From Bacteroidia bacterium (GTDB lineage: Bacteria; Bacteroidota; Bacteroidia; SpSt-205): 52,176 bases of DNA. Under the pieces are notes generated by a model, which saw nothing but the letters and a program-made list of their open reading frames with translations, ran no database searches and was not told where the DNA came from. Position 1 is the first letter of the stretch. Each line of letters starts with the position of its first letter. Of the stretch, positions 1 to 9,121 are shown piece after piece. The stretch spans positions 1-52,176 of the forward strand of contig JANZYW010000008.1 in assembly GCA_026413325.1 (NCBI GenBank). Direction: 5' to 3'. The translations under genes were made by a program, and so were the position numbers.

Positions 1-22
1 CGGAGATGTGTATAAGAGACAG
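1..22. other. Residual Illumina Nextera (Tn5 mosaic end / read-2) adapter at contig end
   Basis: cggagatgtgtataagagacag matches the 3' end of the Nextera read 2 adapter (...GGGCTCGGAGATGTGTATAAGAGACAG); artificial, not genomic. Confidence 0.95.
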
Positions 23-466
23 CTTATGAGGGAACCCCCCCCATTCCCCATCGAAACCGAAAGCGATGATCTCACTGGTAGCCATCTCTATACTCTCTCC
101 ACTCCACTGACTTGCCAAGAAGCTCCAAAGAGGATTATGACCTACTAAGGCGATCGTTTCCAGTCCTTCTGGCAGAGCAGTGAGTGAAGCATATACGGCA
201 TCGCTTTCTTCCCGATAGAAGCCCATTTCTGGCTGTACCGCTTCATGGGGAAGGGAAGTCATCTGCGCTAAGAGATGGGCTGTTTGCCACGCTCTGATTG
301 CAGGACTCGTAAAAATTTTAGCAGGACGATACCCTTCCTTCAGAAGGGCTTGTCCTTGAGTAAGTACGTCCCGAATGCCTCTCTCACTCAGGGGGCGATT
401 AAAGTCCGATACGCCTGCAGGCTCCCAGTCTGATTTGCCATGCCGCATGAGAAAAATGACTTTCAT
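23..466 (-). CDS. SixA-like histidine phosphatase (phosphoglycerate mutase superfamily), 3' truncated by contig end
   Basis: Manual translation from ATG at 466: MKVIFLMRHGKSDWEPAGVSDFNRPLSERG...LVGHNPLWSFLASQW; RHG and GHNP motifs; not in ORF track because it runs off the edge. Confidence 0.9.
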
Positions 467-1605
467 GGTTCTAAAAAACGAAAAACGACTGAGCTTCTTT
501 CTCCCTCTACCTGGAGAAGATATAGACCTGCGGGCAAAGCCTCTACACCGATAACGGGCTCATTCCCTCGGCGTATGAGCCTCCCAAACCCATCGTAAAG
601 TGAGACACTCTTCACATTTCCGCCTTGTATCTTTATATAAGAGCCATCTCTCCTAAGTGAGAATTGCGACGAAGGGGAACTCTCAAGGAAAGCTACTGCA
701 GCACAATCGGGGGATAAATGCTCATACCACCCACGAGCCCATCGATTGGCCTCGCTGATCAAAATACCCCCTTGCTGCTGCAAAAAATCTCTCATCCGAC
801 CTATCTGTAAAGATGTAAAGCGATGCATACAGCTGTCGTCCACGTACCCCATGAAGTTATCCACTGGATCGGGAAGATCATCAGGGGTCTCCTGGCAGGT
901 GTTGGTAGTAGCAGGTGGACACCCATAATGAGGCTGCCGCTGGGGAGGAGTGTCACATATCTCATCCCCTTCTGTGGCACATGTCTGGGGTGTCATACCT
1001 ACACACCCCCCTTCGAAAGGATGGTACAGACTCAGAACATGCCCCATTTCGTGGACTGCAGTACGCCCATAATGAAAAGGCGGACGAACTCCCACTCGAT
1101 CACCCACGACATCTCGAACCAGTACTATACCGGCCATGCCAGCCGTATCCCCTAAGGATCGAGCATACCCGATCGTATTGAAAGGCATGTACTCTACTAC
1201 CCAGATGTTGATAAAGCTATCGACAGGCCAGGAAACAAGCCGCTTGAGAGTATCCTCTTCTGCAGTCCAGTCATGCCAGCCCAAGGGAGAAATCGTCCAT
1301 GTCACACCACAAGTTGGCTGCCCCCCAGGGCCATAGCGAGGTATATAAAACTGTATCCCAGCCAAACCAAAATCTCGATTCAGGGCGCGAAGCTGTGCAC
1401 CAATCCGGTCAGGCGGGAGCCACCCAGAAGAGTCACGCCCTACCACATGAAAAACAACAGGAATCCATATCGTATCTACGTAGCCCCCCCCTCTCCTTTC
1501 TGGTACAAGGGAGCTCGACAGCCGCAAAAACGCTCTATCTACAGGACAATAGCGCTGACTCAGTCCTACCCCCACAAAAAGAAATACACCTATTATCCAT
1601 CTCAT
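463..1605 (-). CDS. M43-like (cytophagalysin/pappalysin) zinc metalloprotease with C-terminal T9SS-like sorting segment
   Basis: HEMGHVLSLYHPF zinc motif, Met-turn-like NFMGYVDDSCMHRFTSLQ, C-terminal VSLYDGFGRLIR...LPAGLYLLQVEGERSSVVFRF; start trimmed to MRWIIGVFLFVGVGLSQ (signal peptide), ATGA overlap with corA stop. Confidence 0.85.
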   Translation of the reverse strand: MRWIIGVFLFVGVGLSQRYCPVDRAFLRLSSSLVPERRGGGYVDTIWIPVVFHVVGRDSSGWLPPDRIGAQLRALNRDFGLAGIQFYIPRYGPGGQPTCGVTWTISPLGWHDWTAEEDTLKRLVSWPVDSFINIWVVEYMPFNTIGYARSLGDTAGMAGIVLVRDVVGDRVGVRPPFHYGRTAVHEMGHVLSLYHPFEGGCVGMTPQTCATEGDEICDTPPQRQPHYGCPPATTNTCQETPDDLPDPVDNFMGYVDDSCMHRFTSLQIGRMRDFLQQQGGILISEANRWARGWYEHLSPDCAAVAFLESSPSSQFSLRRDGSYIKIQGGNVKSVSLYDGFGRLIRRGNEPVIGVEALPAGLYLLQVEGERSSVVFRFLEP

Positions 1606-2570
1606 AACCACCTCCGCCAGCGGAAGTACCATAAAGTTATGACCGAAGAACCGATAATCACAAGCCAAGCAAAAGCGTAGCCCCACTGCCACTCTAACTC
1701 GGGCATAAAACGAAAATTCATTCCATAAACACTCGCTATAAGAGTGGGGGGCATAAAAGCCACAGTGATAACTGTAAATATCTTTATAATCTTGTTTTGC
1801 TCCAAGTTTATCAGGCTTAGAATGGTGTTCTGTATAGATTCCAACCTTTGGAAGCTAAAATTAGTATGGTCAATAAGAGATGATATGTCCTTTAGTAAGA
1901 TACGAACCGTTTCTCGTGGGGTATCAGTTAGTTTCTCAGAGCGTATCATGAGAGAGAGTACCCGCTGGATGTCGAAGAGACCTTCTCGAAGACGGATGAT
2001 AAGTTCTTGAAGGGACTGAGTTTGTAAGATAAGTCTTTGTCGCTCTTCGAAGCCCATTTCGTGGAGGGAAGTAGCCATTCTATAGATCTGCTGAGAAATG
2101 AGTTCTATGTTATCTGCGTCCGTGTCCACTACTTGTCCAAGGACTGACAATAGCAACTTGAGCGAAGAGTCAGCCTGATCTGGATTCGATTTTAGCCGAC
2201 GAACCAGTTCCTGTATGGCTCGGCTATCCTCTCCTCGGTAGGTAAAGAGTCTGTCTGCTATCCAGATTAGGCTCAAATCTTGTTCATGGAATGAAATTCC
2301 CTCTTCAGTAGGCCTAACCTCGACCAGCCGGACGATAATACGCGTTTGTCCTTCTTCTTCGTGGTATCGAGAACTGGCCTCTATTTCTTCTCGCTCCTGC
2401 TTAGAGGGGAATCGAATACCAAAGTAATTTTCCAATAGTTGGAGCTTATCTCGCTCCGTTCCGCAGACATCTATCCACAGATAAGAAGAGAGCTCTTCTG
2501 CCGAGGGTTTCTTCTCTGGCTCCTCCCATCGAGCTTGGTGATAGGGTGAGAACCGATACGCGCGCAGCAC
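1602..2570 (-). CDS. corA: CorA family magnesium/cobalt transporter
   Basis: C-terminal ...MPPTLIASVYGMNFRFMPELEWQWGYAFAW with GMN motif and two TM segments. Confidence 0.93.
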   Translation of the reverse strand: MLRAYRFSPYHQARWEEPEKKPSAEELSSYLWIDVCGTERDKLQLLENYFGIRFPSKQEREEIEASSRYHEEEGQTRIIVRLVEVRPTEEGISFHEQDLSLIWIADRLFTYRGEDSRAIQELVRRLKSNPDQADSSLKLLLSVLGQVVDTDADNIELISQQIYRMATSLHEMGFEERQRLILQTQSLQELIIRLREGLFDIQRVLSLMIRSEKLTDTPRETVRILLKDISSLIDHTNFSFQRLESIQNTILSLINLEQNKIIKIFTVITVAFMPPTLIASVYGMNFRFMPELEWQWGYAFAWLVIIGSSVITLWYFRWRRWL

Positions 2571-2579
2571 TGAACAAAG

Positions 2580-3185
2580 TTAGCGGGGAAATGGGAGGTG
2601 CAAACGAGAAAAAAGCGCTTCAAGTTGGGGGAGTATGGGGAGGATACCGTCGTTAACTATAACAAAGTCTGCATAGGCGATTTTTTGCCACTCAGGCCAT
2701 TGGCTTCGAATACGACTCAGAGCGGCCCCTTCATCTGAATGGTCCCGCTCACATATTCGACGCATGCGCACTTTCAACGGAGCATACACCATGACAAGGT
2801 CGGTTACACCGGCTTGTGCACCTGCTTCCAATGTCAATGCCGCTTCTTTGAATACAGCAGGATGCCCTTCCCTCTCTCGTTCTTGGAGCCAACTCGCAAA
2901 GTCGGCGAAAGTACGAGGGTGTACCAAAGCATTAAGACGCTCTCGTTTTTTCGGTTCGGAGAAGATGGCAGCAGCGAGATAGGCTCGATTGAGTTCTCCC
3001 CCATCCGTATAAGCCGCTGGACCGAATTCGGCTTTGATGGCTTCTCTAAGAAAATCGTCCTTTTCCATGAGCTGCTTAGCTCGCACATCCGCAGAATACG
3101 TAGGATATCCCGCTTGTTCAATCTGACGCAAAATAAAGCTCTTGCCTACTCCGATCCCCCCTGTGATGCCCACGATGCGAAACAT
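2580..3185 (-). CDS. coaE: Dephospho-CoA kinase
   Basis: MFRIVGITGGIGVGKSFILRQIEQAGYPTYSADVRAKQLM; P-loop and CoaE pattern; next to yajC/ybbR. Confidence 0.95.
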   Translation of the reverse strand: MFRIVGITGGIGVGKSFILRQIEQAGYPTYSADVRAKQLMEKDDFLREAIKAEFGPAAYTDGGELNRAYLAAAIFSEPKKRERLNALVHPRTFADFASWLQEREREGHPAVFKEAALTLEAGAQAGVTDLVMVYAPLKVRMRRICERDHSDEGAALSRIRSQWPEWQKIAYADFVIVNDGILPILPQLEALFSRLHLPFPR

Positions 3186-3191
3186 CCTCTC

Positions 3192-3986
3192 CTAATAAAT
3201 TTGAATGAAATTCAAAGAAGAGGGGATCACACGAACCTGTCTTACAAATGGGGGGCGTTTTATCAGCTCTGGGTACACAGTGGTGTCACCTGGTAGAAGC
3301 TTGTGCATATACACTACAACTTCGAAATCAGCAGGTGACCATCGTTTCATGTGAGATTCGGGTACCCAAAAGCTCACCTCTACTTTTTCGGGATTAAGGC
3401 GGACTTTGTATCCTTTCGCTCCTTCGATACGGGGCCTCAATGCCACACTGGCAAAAACATAGCGGGAAACTTCAGCTTCGACCTTGAGAGTCTCGGGATA
3501 AACATCCCACCCAGACGGAAGGGGAATGGGATAGACATGACGACCTACTTGAGCTACTAACTCGTATTCAAAGGGAGGAAATTTCTCTTCACCAGGAGCC
3601 CATACGCTGTCTGTCAGCCATCGCGGAGATTCGACAAAGTCAGTCCCCTCAGGGAGAATCCATCGAAGGGTAGGCCGATAGGTCCGCAGTCGCAGCAGCT
3701 TACACAAGCCAGCGTGTTGAACTCCAGACATATCCCATCGCACTGTGACCCCAGAAGGAGCTGTCAGAGGCGCTAGGCATAATCGCGCCAAAGAAACTGT
3801 ATCCGGTGGCCGCCAGAAAAGCAGGGAGTAGCCTATACCCTCTGCTTCCAGGTTAATAGACGGAGAGGCCATCTCCCCTGTGCGAACTACTACTGAATGA
3901 GTAACCTTGTATCGCTGGTCCAGCTTAATAAGCAACCATAGAGTAACAGCAGCCAAAAAGGAGATAATCGGTAGAAGCCATCTCAT
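3192..3986 (-). CDS. YbbR-like domain protein
   Basis: N-terminal TM anchor, beta-rich body; position between yajC and coaE as in many Bacteroidota. Confidence 0.65.
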   Translation of the reverse strand: MRWLLPIISFLAAVTLWLLIKLDQRYKVTHSVVVRTGEMASPSINLEAEGIGYSLLFWRPPDTVSLARLCLAPLTAPSGVTVRWDMSGVQHAGLCKLLRLRTYRPTLRWILPEGTDFVESPRWLTDSVWAPGEEKFPPFEYELVAQVGRHVYPIPLPSGWDVYPETLKVEAEVSRYVFASVALRPRIEGAKGYKVRLNPEKVEVSFWVPESHMKRWSPADFEVVVYMHKLLPGDTTVYPELIKRPPFVRQVRVIPSSLNFIQIY

Positions 3987-4306
3987 GTCCCAGCTGTTGG
4001 CTGGGCATGGGCACGAATCGCAGCTTTTTCTATTCGGAGTTTTACATTTTTATCTACTTCTAAGAGCAGAGTGTCCCCTTCTATGGCTACTATTTCTCCA
4101 TGAATCCCGGAGCTGGTCACCACTTTATCTCCCTTTTTTAGAGAGTTTCGAAACTCTTGCTCCTTTTTTTGCTGTCTACGTTGAGGTAGGATTAGGAAAA
4201 AATAAAATACTACAAATATGCCGACAAGAAATACGAGTTGGATCAGCATAGGAGTAGTCGATGGAGCGGAGGCCGCCCCTCCATCTAACCAAATGAGGGC
4301 TTTCAT
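3983..4306 (-). CDS. yajC: Preprotein translocase subunit YajC
   Basis: FYFFLILPQRRQQKKEQEFRNSLKKGDKVVTSSGIHGEI. Confidence 0.95.
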   Translation of the reverse strand: MKALIWLDGGAASAPSTTPMLIQLVFLVGIFVVFYFFLILPQRRQQKKEQEFRNSLKKGDKVVTSSGIHGEIVAIEGDTLLLEVDKNVKLRIEKAAIRAHAQPTAGT

Positions 4307-4311
4307 AGGTT

Positions 4312-4779
4312 TTATTGCTTGGCTGGTATGACTTCGCCTCGGAATCGGAGTAGGTGCGAAGGAGGATCTGTGTTAGCAAAAACAGTGACTGTCTTCATTT
4401 GCTCCCCGGACCTTCCCTGTGAGTCAAAGACGACTTCCACAAACCCCTCTCCTCCCGGCGGAATAGGCTCTTTGGTCCATGCGGGAGCTGTGCATCCACA
4501 GGAAGGTTTCACATCAGTAATGCGAAGAGGTACAGTGCCAGGATTTGTGACCTTGAATCGGTAGGAAACCTTTTCCCCTTCTCGAATCTTACCAAAATCG
4601 TGCTCCAGCTTATCAAATTGAATCTTAGCCATAGGCTCTGCGGGAGCCTGAGCGACTTCAGAAGCACCTGAAGCAAGAGTAGTATCTGCTGAGGGAGCAG
4701 TCTGTCCTTTTTGCTCTTTGCTAACGGGAGTACAGGCTATCCAAATCCAGGTTAGACTTACTGCGAGTGCGTTCCGCAT
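4312..4779 (-). CDS. DUF1573 domain lipoprotein
   Basis: LTWIWIACTP lipobox; IQFDKLEHDFGKIREGEKVSYRFKVTNPGTVPLRITDVKPSCGCTAPAW. Confidence 0.92.
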   Translation of the reverse strand: MRNALAVSLTWIWIACTPVSKEQKGQTAPSADTTLASGASEVAQAPAEPMAKIQFDKLEHDFGKIREGEKVSYRFKVTNPGTVPLRITDVKPSCGCTAPAWTKEPIPPGGEGFVEVVFDSQGRSGEQMKTVTVFANTDPPSHLLRFRGEVIPAKQ

Positions 4780-4787
4780 AAGCAGGG

Positions 4788-4795
4788 CAAAAATA
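4788..4795 (-). promoter_or_regulatory. -7 element TATTTTTG, 8 nt before DUF1573 start
   Basis: Exact TAnnTTTG. Confidence 0.6.
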
Positions 4796-4806
4796 GCGAC
4801 TTCTTG

Positions 4807-5118
4807 TCAGGTAGTGGTGCTACGAACTTCTCCCAGTAATCCTTCTATTTCGAGCAGGAGCTGCTCTGCCTTCTTATACTCATCTGGACGCAGTCCACTT
4901 TCCATGAAGGCCTTTTGTCGGGCTTGCTCGTAACTGGAGGAGGAGTCCCCTCCAGAGACTCGGCTTCGAAGGGCGTCCCAGTACTCTCCCAGTTTCTGAC
5001 GAAGTCGCCGACGGGTATTCACCCCGCTATCAGGGGCTATAAGGATACCAACTACTGCCCCTACCGCTACTCCTGCCAAAAAGGCCCAGAAAGCGCCGCT
5101 CCCTCGAGATTCATTCAT
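4807..5118 (-). CDS. YtxH-like small membrane protein
   Basis: MNESRGSGAFWAFLAGVAVGAVVGILIAPDSGVNTRRRLRQKLGEYWD; start set by ATGA overlap with rlpA stop and by a -7 element 5 nt upstream. Confidence 0.85.
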   Translation of the reverse strand: MNESRGSGAFWAFLAGVAVGAVVGILIAPDSGVNTRRRLRQKLGEYWDALRSRVSGGDSSSSYEQARQKAFMESGLRPDEYKKAEQLLLEIEGLLGEVRSTTT

Positions 5119-5798
5119 GTCGGCAAATGTACGACAAAAGCCTGCCATCCCTCTCGCTTCAAGCGGTCGCGCAGACTTTCCGCTTCCTTACTCGAGGAGA
5201 ACCCTCCTACTACCACCCGATACAGTTTCTTGCTGCGTATTGCACTTTGCCAGAGAAACACGGGCTCTTGGACTTCCTTCTGCGCATTCCGAGCGAGCAT
5301 ATAAGCATTTGGAAGTTCAGAAAAAGCCCCAATCTGTACAGCATACGGCTTAGGTTGGATGGCTTTTCCATCCGGAGTGAAAAAAATCAAGGAAGCGGTC
5401 GGGGACTTCGGGGGTTCTTCAAACAGTTGCGTCACCTCCAGTCGGACGGCAGCGATCCCACGGGCGAGAATGCCCAACTCTGCAGCCGCCTTTTCTGAAA
5501 GGTCTATGATTCGTCCTGTTTTCAAGGGTCCCCTATCATTTATCCGCACGACTACCGATCGCCCCGAAACTTTATCTGTAACTCGAACGTACGTACCGAA
5601 AGGAAGCGTTCGATGCGCCCCTGTCAAGGCTTGCCTGTCATATCTCTCCCCCGAAGCTGTGCGCCTCCCATGAAAACTCGGTGCATAGTAAGAGGCCTCT
5701 CCCTCTTCGACATATCCCAGCTGAGCCCATCCTATTCCTATCCACCCGATGAGTCCCCCCCACTTTCTGAACAAGCTTATTCCTCTTTCACTTCGCAT
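5115..5798 (-). CDS. rlpA: Septal ring lytic transglycosylase RlpA family protein with SPOR domain
   Basis: GEASYYAPSFHGRRTASGERYDRQALTGAHRTLPFGTYVRVTD...VVVRINDRGP; C-terminal SPOR-like YAVQIGAFSELPNAYMLARN...YRVVVGGF. Confidence 0.92.
   Translation of the reverse strand: MRSERGISLFRKWGGLIGWIGIGWAQLGYVEEGEASYYAPSFHGRRTASGERYDRQALTGAHRTLPFGTYVRVTDKVSGRSVVVRINDRGPLKTGRIIDLSEKAAAELGILARGIAAVRLEVTQLFEEPPKSPTASLIFFTPDGKAIQPKPYAVQIGAFSELPNAYMLARNAQKEVQEPVFLWQSAIRSKKLYRVVVGGFSSSKEAESLRDRLKREGWQAFVVHLPT
5124..5131 (-). promoter_or_regulatory. -7 element TACATTTG, 5 nt before YtxH-like start
   Basis: Exact TAnnTTTG. Confidence 0.65.
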
Positions 5799-5967
5799 CT
5801 CTCAAATTTAAGAACTCGATGAGTGAAACTACCGCTTCGCTATCTTCTGTGAAATAGGGAACCGTTCTCCCTCTCTGACAAAGAGTATCTGAGTTCTCTA
5901 CTGGATAAAAAGGATAGTGAGATAAACATCTCTGGGAGAGATACACAGCCTTCGTAGCTGAGGGCAC
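5788..5967 (-). CDS. Possible short ORF (59 aa, GTG start), below the ORF-track cutoff, between the PaaN-type ALDH gene and rlpA
   Basis: Manual translation: MPSATKAVYLSQRCLSHYPFYPVENSDTLCQRGRTVPYFTEDSEAVVSLIEFLNLRDAK; open frame extends upstream to about 6040 without ATG; stop overlaps rlpA start region. Confidence 0.4.
   Translation of the reverse strand: MPSATKAVYLSQRCLSHYPFYPVENSDTLCQRGRTVPYFTEDSEAVVSLIEFLNLRDAK
5803..5810 (-). promoter_or_regulatory. -7 element TAAATTTG, 4 nt before rlpA start
   Basis: Exact TAnnTTTG. Confidence 0.7.
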
Positions 5968-6026
5968 AATCCGAGGCGAGTAAAACTGCTTACAAATAAA
6001 GCCTTCTTCAAAGAGACTCCCTTTTC

Positions 6027-7715
6027 CTATCCCGCTAAGCAGTCACGCACGCCTATCCAATGAAAGCGCTTGGCGATAAAGCTACTGTCCGTGAAAGAGG
6101 CATTGCTTGCAGGATTTCCTCCTGTGCCATGGAAATCGGAAAAGGCCACGCTCTGGTTGATGAAAACTTGGCCTCTAAAGTTGAAGCTTAGAGGTACTGC
6201 AGCTTCTACAAGCAGCCGAGCAGCTGATTCTTTGAAGCCAGCATCTGTGGTATAAACTGCACAGGAAAGCATACCCCTCTCCCGAGCGATTTGGTACAGA
6301 ATCTCAAGGGCTACGTGTGCACTTTCTACGGGTATCAATAAAAGACGAGGACCGAAATGCTCTTCCCTCGTGACATGTTCATACGCTGTTTGAACTTCTG
6401 CTACGATGGGGGTGAGTGTACGGGCTTGGGCAAACTGAGGGTGCGCATAGACGGTAGCGGCGCGACGTACCTGAACAAAAGTAGACAATCGATGTACCCG
6501 TTCTGCGACCCCGTCATTCTGAAGAGCACCTAAAATAGCGGGAGCTGCCTTGGGATGGGAAGCCAGCTCTTCTATAGCCTTTTGCAAGGCTTGAGCTACC
6601 TCTTCATAAGAAAGAACCCCTTGAGGAGTGCGTACGCCCGATCGAGGGATATATACATTCTGGGGTGCGGTACACATCTGTCCACTGTAGAGGCTGGCAG
6701 AAAAAGCGAGATTCTTTGCAACGGATTCTATATCGTCTACACTTTCTAAAAGAACGCAGTTTACTCCTGCTTTCTCAAGAAACGTGACTTTATTAGGTAG
6801 AGCTTCAAGATACTGACCAAATTCCGTACCTCCTGTATAATCAATAATCCGAATGAGCGGATGTTCTGCTAATGATCGGGTCACGGGTTTCTCTAAGGTG
6901 TCCACTGCGAGCTGAACGATCGATACAGGCAAGCCATATTCCTGGAAAATCTCTTGCAGGACAGCTACCACTATCGCGATAGGATAGATGGCCCGAGGAT
7001 GTGGTTTGACGATTACGGGACTACCTACGGCCAGGCTCGCGTACAGACCTGGCAGAACATTCCAAACGGGGAAGGTCGAAACGCCAATATGCAAAGAAAT
7101 ACCCTCTGGTTGAGGGATAAAGTACTTCTCTACTACGGCTTTAGCTCTACCCATCTCTCGCTCCCATCGAACGTGGGGCGGGATATGACTAAGCTCTTCA
7201 TAAGCGACAGCGAGTGCTTCTACTGCTCGATCTGCTGCATGGGGACCCGAAGCTTGGAAAGCCATCATCCATGCCTGGCCTGTCGTATGCAAGGTAGCAT
7301 GCCCTACTTCGAAAAACTTTCGAGAAAAGCGCTCTATCGACTCCATCAGGAGACCGAGTCGTTCGGACCAAGGTACCCATCGCCAGATGGATAGAGCTTC
7401 TTGAGCGGCTCCGATCCATTCACCTACGTCCGACTGGGGATAAGATATACCCAAGGGTTCCCTCGTGTAGGGGGAAATTTCATCGGATACCACCCAGCGC
7501 CTTCCTTTTTGAAGAAGGCGGTCAAAGGGACGATTGAGCTGCGCTTTGAATTCCGCTTCTCCTCGGGAAGCCTCCTCTTCTGAATAGGCCTTCACATCTT
7601 CGGGATAGGCGTACCAATACGTCCGGCGATGCCAGGCTTCCTTGGCTTCTTCTAATCGGGCTTTGTGTTTTTCCCACAGTGTGGCCCGCTGGGGGCTAAT
7701 GTGGTAAAGGTCCAT
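6027..7715 (-). CDS. Aldehyde dehydrogenase family protein, PaaN-type (phenylacetic acid degradation protein PaaN-like)
   Basis: YRRTYWYAYPEDVKAYSEEEA..., ALDH core VIVKPHPRAIYPIAIVVAVLQEI, QMCTAPQNVYIP, C-terminal FHGTGGNPASNASFTDSSFIAKRFHWIGVRDCL; start trimmed to MDLYHISPQRATLWEKH 5 nt from TACTTTTG. Confidence 0.85.
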   Translation of the reverse strand: MDLYHISPQRATLWEKHKARLEEAKEAWHRRTYWYAYPEDVKAYSEEEASRGEAEFKAQLNRPFDRLLQKGRRWVVSDEISPYTREPLGISYPQSDVGEWIGAAQEALSIWRWVPWSERLGLLMESIERFSRKFFEVGHATLHTTGQAWMMAFQASGPHAADRAVEALAVAYEELSHIPPHVRWEREMGRAKAVVEKYFIPQPEGISLHIGVSTFPVWNVLPGLYASLAVGSPVIVKPHPRAIYPIAIVVAVLQEIFQEYGLPVSIVQLAVDTLEKPVTRSLAEHPLIRIIDYTGGTEFGQYLEALPNKVTFLEKAGVNCVLLESVDDIESVAKNLAFSASLYSGQMCTAPQNVYIPRSGVRTPQGVLSYEEVAQALQKAIEELASHPKAAPAILGALQNDGVAERVHRLSTFVQVRRAATVYAHPQFAQARTLTPIVAEVQTAYEHVTREEHFGPRLLLIPVESAHVALEILYQIARERGMLSCAVYTTDAGFKESAARLLVEAAVPLSFNFRGQVFINQSVAFSDFHGTGGNPASNASFTDSSFIAKRFHWIGVRDCLAG

Positions 7716-7720
7716 CCACG

Positions 7721-7728
7721 CAAAAGTA
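7721..7728 (-). promoter_or_regulatory. -7 element TACTTTTG, 5 nt before PaaN-type ALDH start
   Basis: Exact TAnnTTTG. Confidence 0.75.
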
Positions 7729-7801
7729 ACCAGAAAAACCTTTCGTCCAGCCACTGTCACTCCTGTGAGATAGCCTCTTTCTTAGCTCTAACTTCGTTGC
7801 G

Positions 7802-9121
7802 ATGGAGCAAAGTCGAGATATTGCTGCATGGCAGGATTGGCTCTACACACGTTTGCAGGCCTATGAAAGGATCGGCAGGAAAGCTCTCCATCCCACCTTG
7901 ACGTACATGGAGAGGTGGGATGCTCTCTTGGGCCATCCGCATCGAGCTTATCCTATTATACACGTCGCTGGAACAAATGGAAAAGGGTCAACCTCAGCTT
8001 TTTTGGCCTCTATCTTACAGGCAGCAGGATACAAGGTGGGTTTACACATGTCTCCCCATCTCCATTTCTTTACTGAACGCATGCGAGTGAATGGGAAGGA
8101 GCCCCCTTCCCAGTGGGTGGATGATTTCCTTTCGTACTGGGAAAAGAAAATCGAGGAGCTCGACCTATCTTTTTTCGAAGCTACCGTGGGGATGAGCTTT
8201 GCTTTTTTTCGGGAGGCCCAGGTGGATGTCGCCGTGGTAGAGGTAGGTTTAGGGGGAAAGTGGGATGCCACCAATATCGTTATTCCTGAGCTCGCCCTTA
8301 TCACTCCGATTGGATGGGACCACGTCGAGATTTTAGGCCCTACGCTGACAGATATCGCTTATCAAAAAGCGGGTATCATCAAGGAACAGCGTCCTGTCAT
8401 CATCGCCCCTTCGCAGCCTGAGGAAGCGGTACACGTTTTCTCAGAAGTAGCCCTCGCCCGGCAAGCCCCTCTCTATGATGCCCAATCACACTATCCTATC
8501 GCCGTCCAAGGATGGCATTTTCTGCCAGGAGCTCTGAGACGGGAGTTTCTTTCCTCCCGAGAAAATCAGATTTGGCTCTCTCCTCTTACGGGAGATTATC
8601 AAGCTTCTAACCTTTCCACTGTACGCACTGCCGTAGAAGTACTCCGAGAGAAGGGATGGACTATCTCTGATAGAGCCATACAGACCGGCATAGCGCAGGT
8701 CCAGCTCCATACGGGCCTGCGAGGTAGAGCAGAGTGGCTCCGAGTGAAAGAAAAGTGGATCCTACTCGATGTAGCTCACAATCCACCAGCTTTCGCCGCT
8801 TTGAGAGAACTGCTCCGAGCCGCTCCTCTGTCCCTTCAAGGACTCCTATTGGGATTCTCTCAAGAGAAGGACATTCTCAGCTCTCTGAAAGCCTTAGGAG
8901 GATGGGAGGGCCCTGTGTTCTTCACCCAAGCAAACCTCCGTCGAGCCCTTCCCGCTGAAAAACTACGAGACATAGCTCTCGACCTGGGGTACAAGGGCGA
9001 AGCTTTTTCGACTGTAAGTGCAGCTCTTGAGGCTGCACTTGACCGCTGCGAGTCACTCTTGATAACGGGTAGTGTCTTTATCGTGAGCGAGGCTCTAAGC
9101 ACACTGAGAGCATCTCCCTAA
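7802..9121 (+). CDS. folC: Bifunctional folylpolyglutamate synthase/dihydrofolate synthase
   Basis: IIHVAGTNGKGSTSAFLASILQAAGYKVGLHMSPHLHFFTERMRVNG; Mur ligase fold. Confidence 0.95.
   Translation: MEQSRDIAAWQDWLYTRLQAYERIGRKALHPTLTYMERWDALLGHPHRAYPIIHVAGTNGKGSTSAFLASILQAAGYKVGLHMSPHLHFFTERMRVNGKEPPSQWVDDFLSYWEKKIEELDLSFFEATVGMSFAFFREAQVDVAVVEVGLGGKWDATNIVIPELALITPIGWDHVEILGPTLTDIAYQKAGIIKEQRPVIIAPSQPEEAVHVFSEVALARQAPLYDAQSHYPIAVQGWHFLPGALRREFLSSRENQIWLSPLTGDYQASNLSTVRTAVEVLREKGWTISDRAIQTGIAQVQLHTGLRGRAEWLRVKEKWILLDVAHNPPAFAALRELLRAAPLSLQGLLLGFSQEKDILSSLKALGGWEGPVFFTQANLRRALPAEKLRDIALDLGYKGEAFSTVSAALEAALDRCESLLITGSVFIVSEALSTLRASP

Noticed and set aside
2739-3296. 185-aa plus-strand ORF across coaE/ybbR
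   Set aside because: Antisense to well-supported CoaE; composition artefact.
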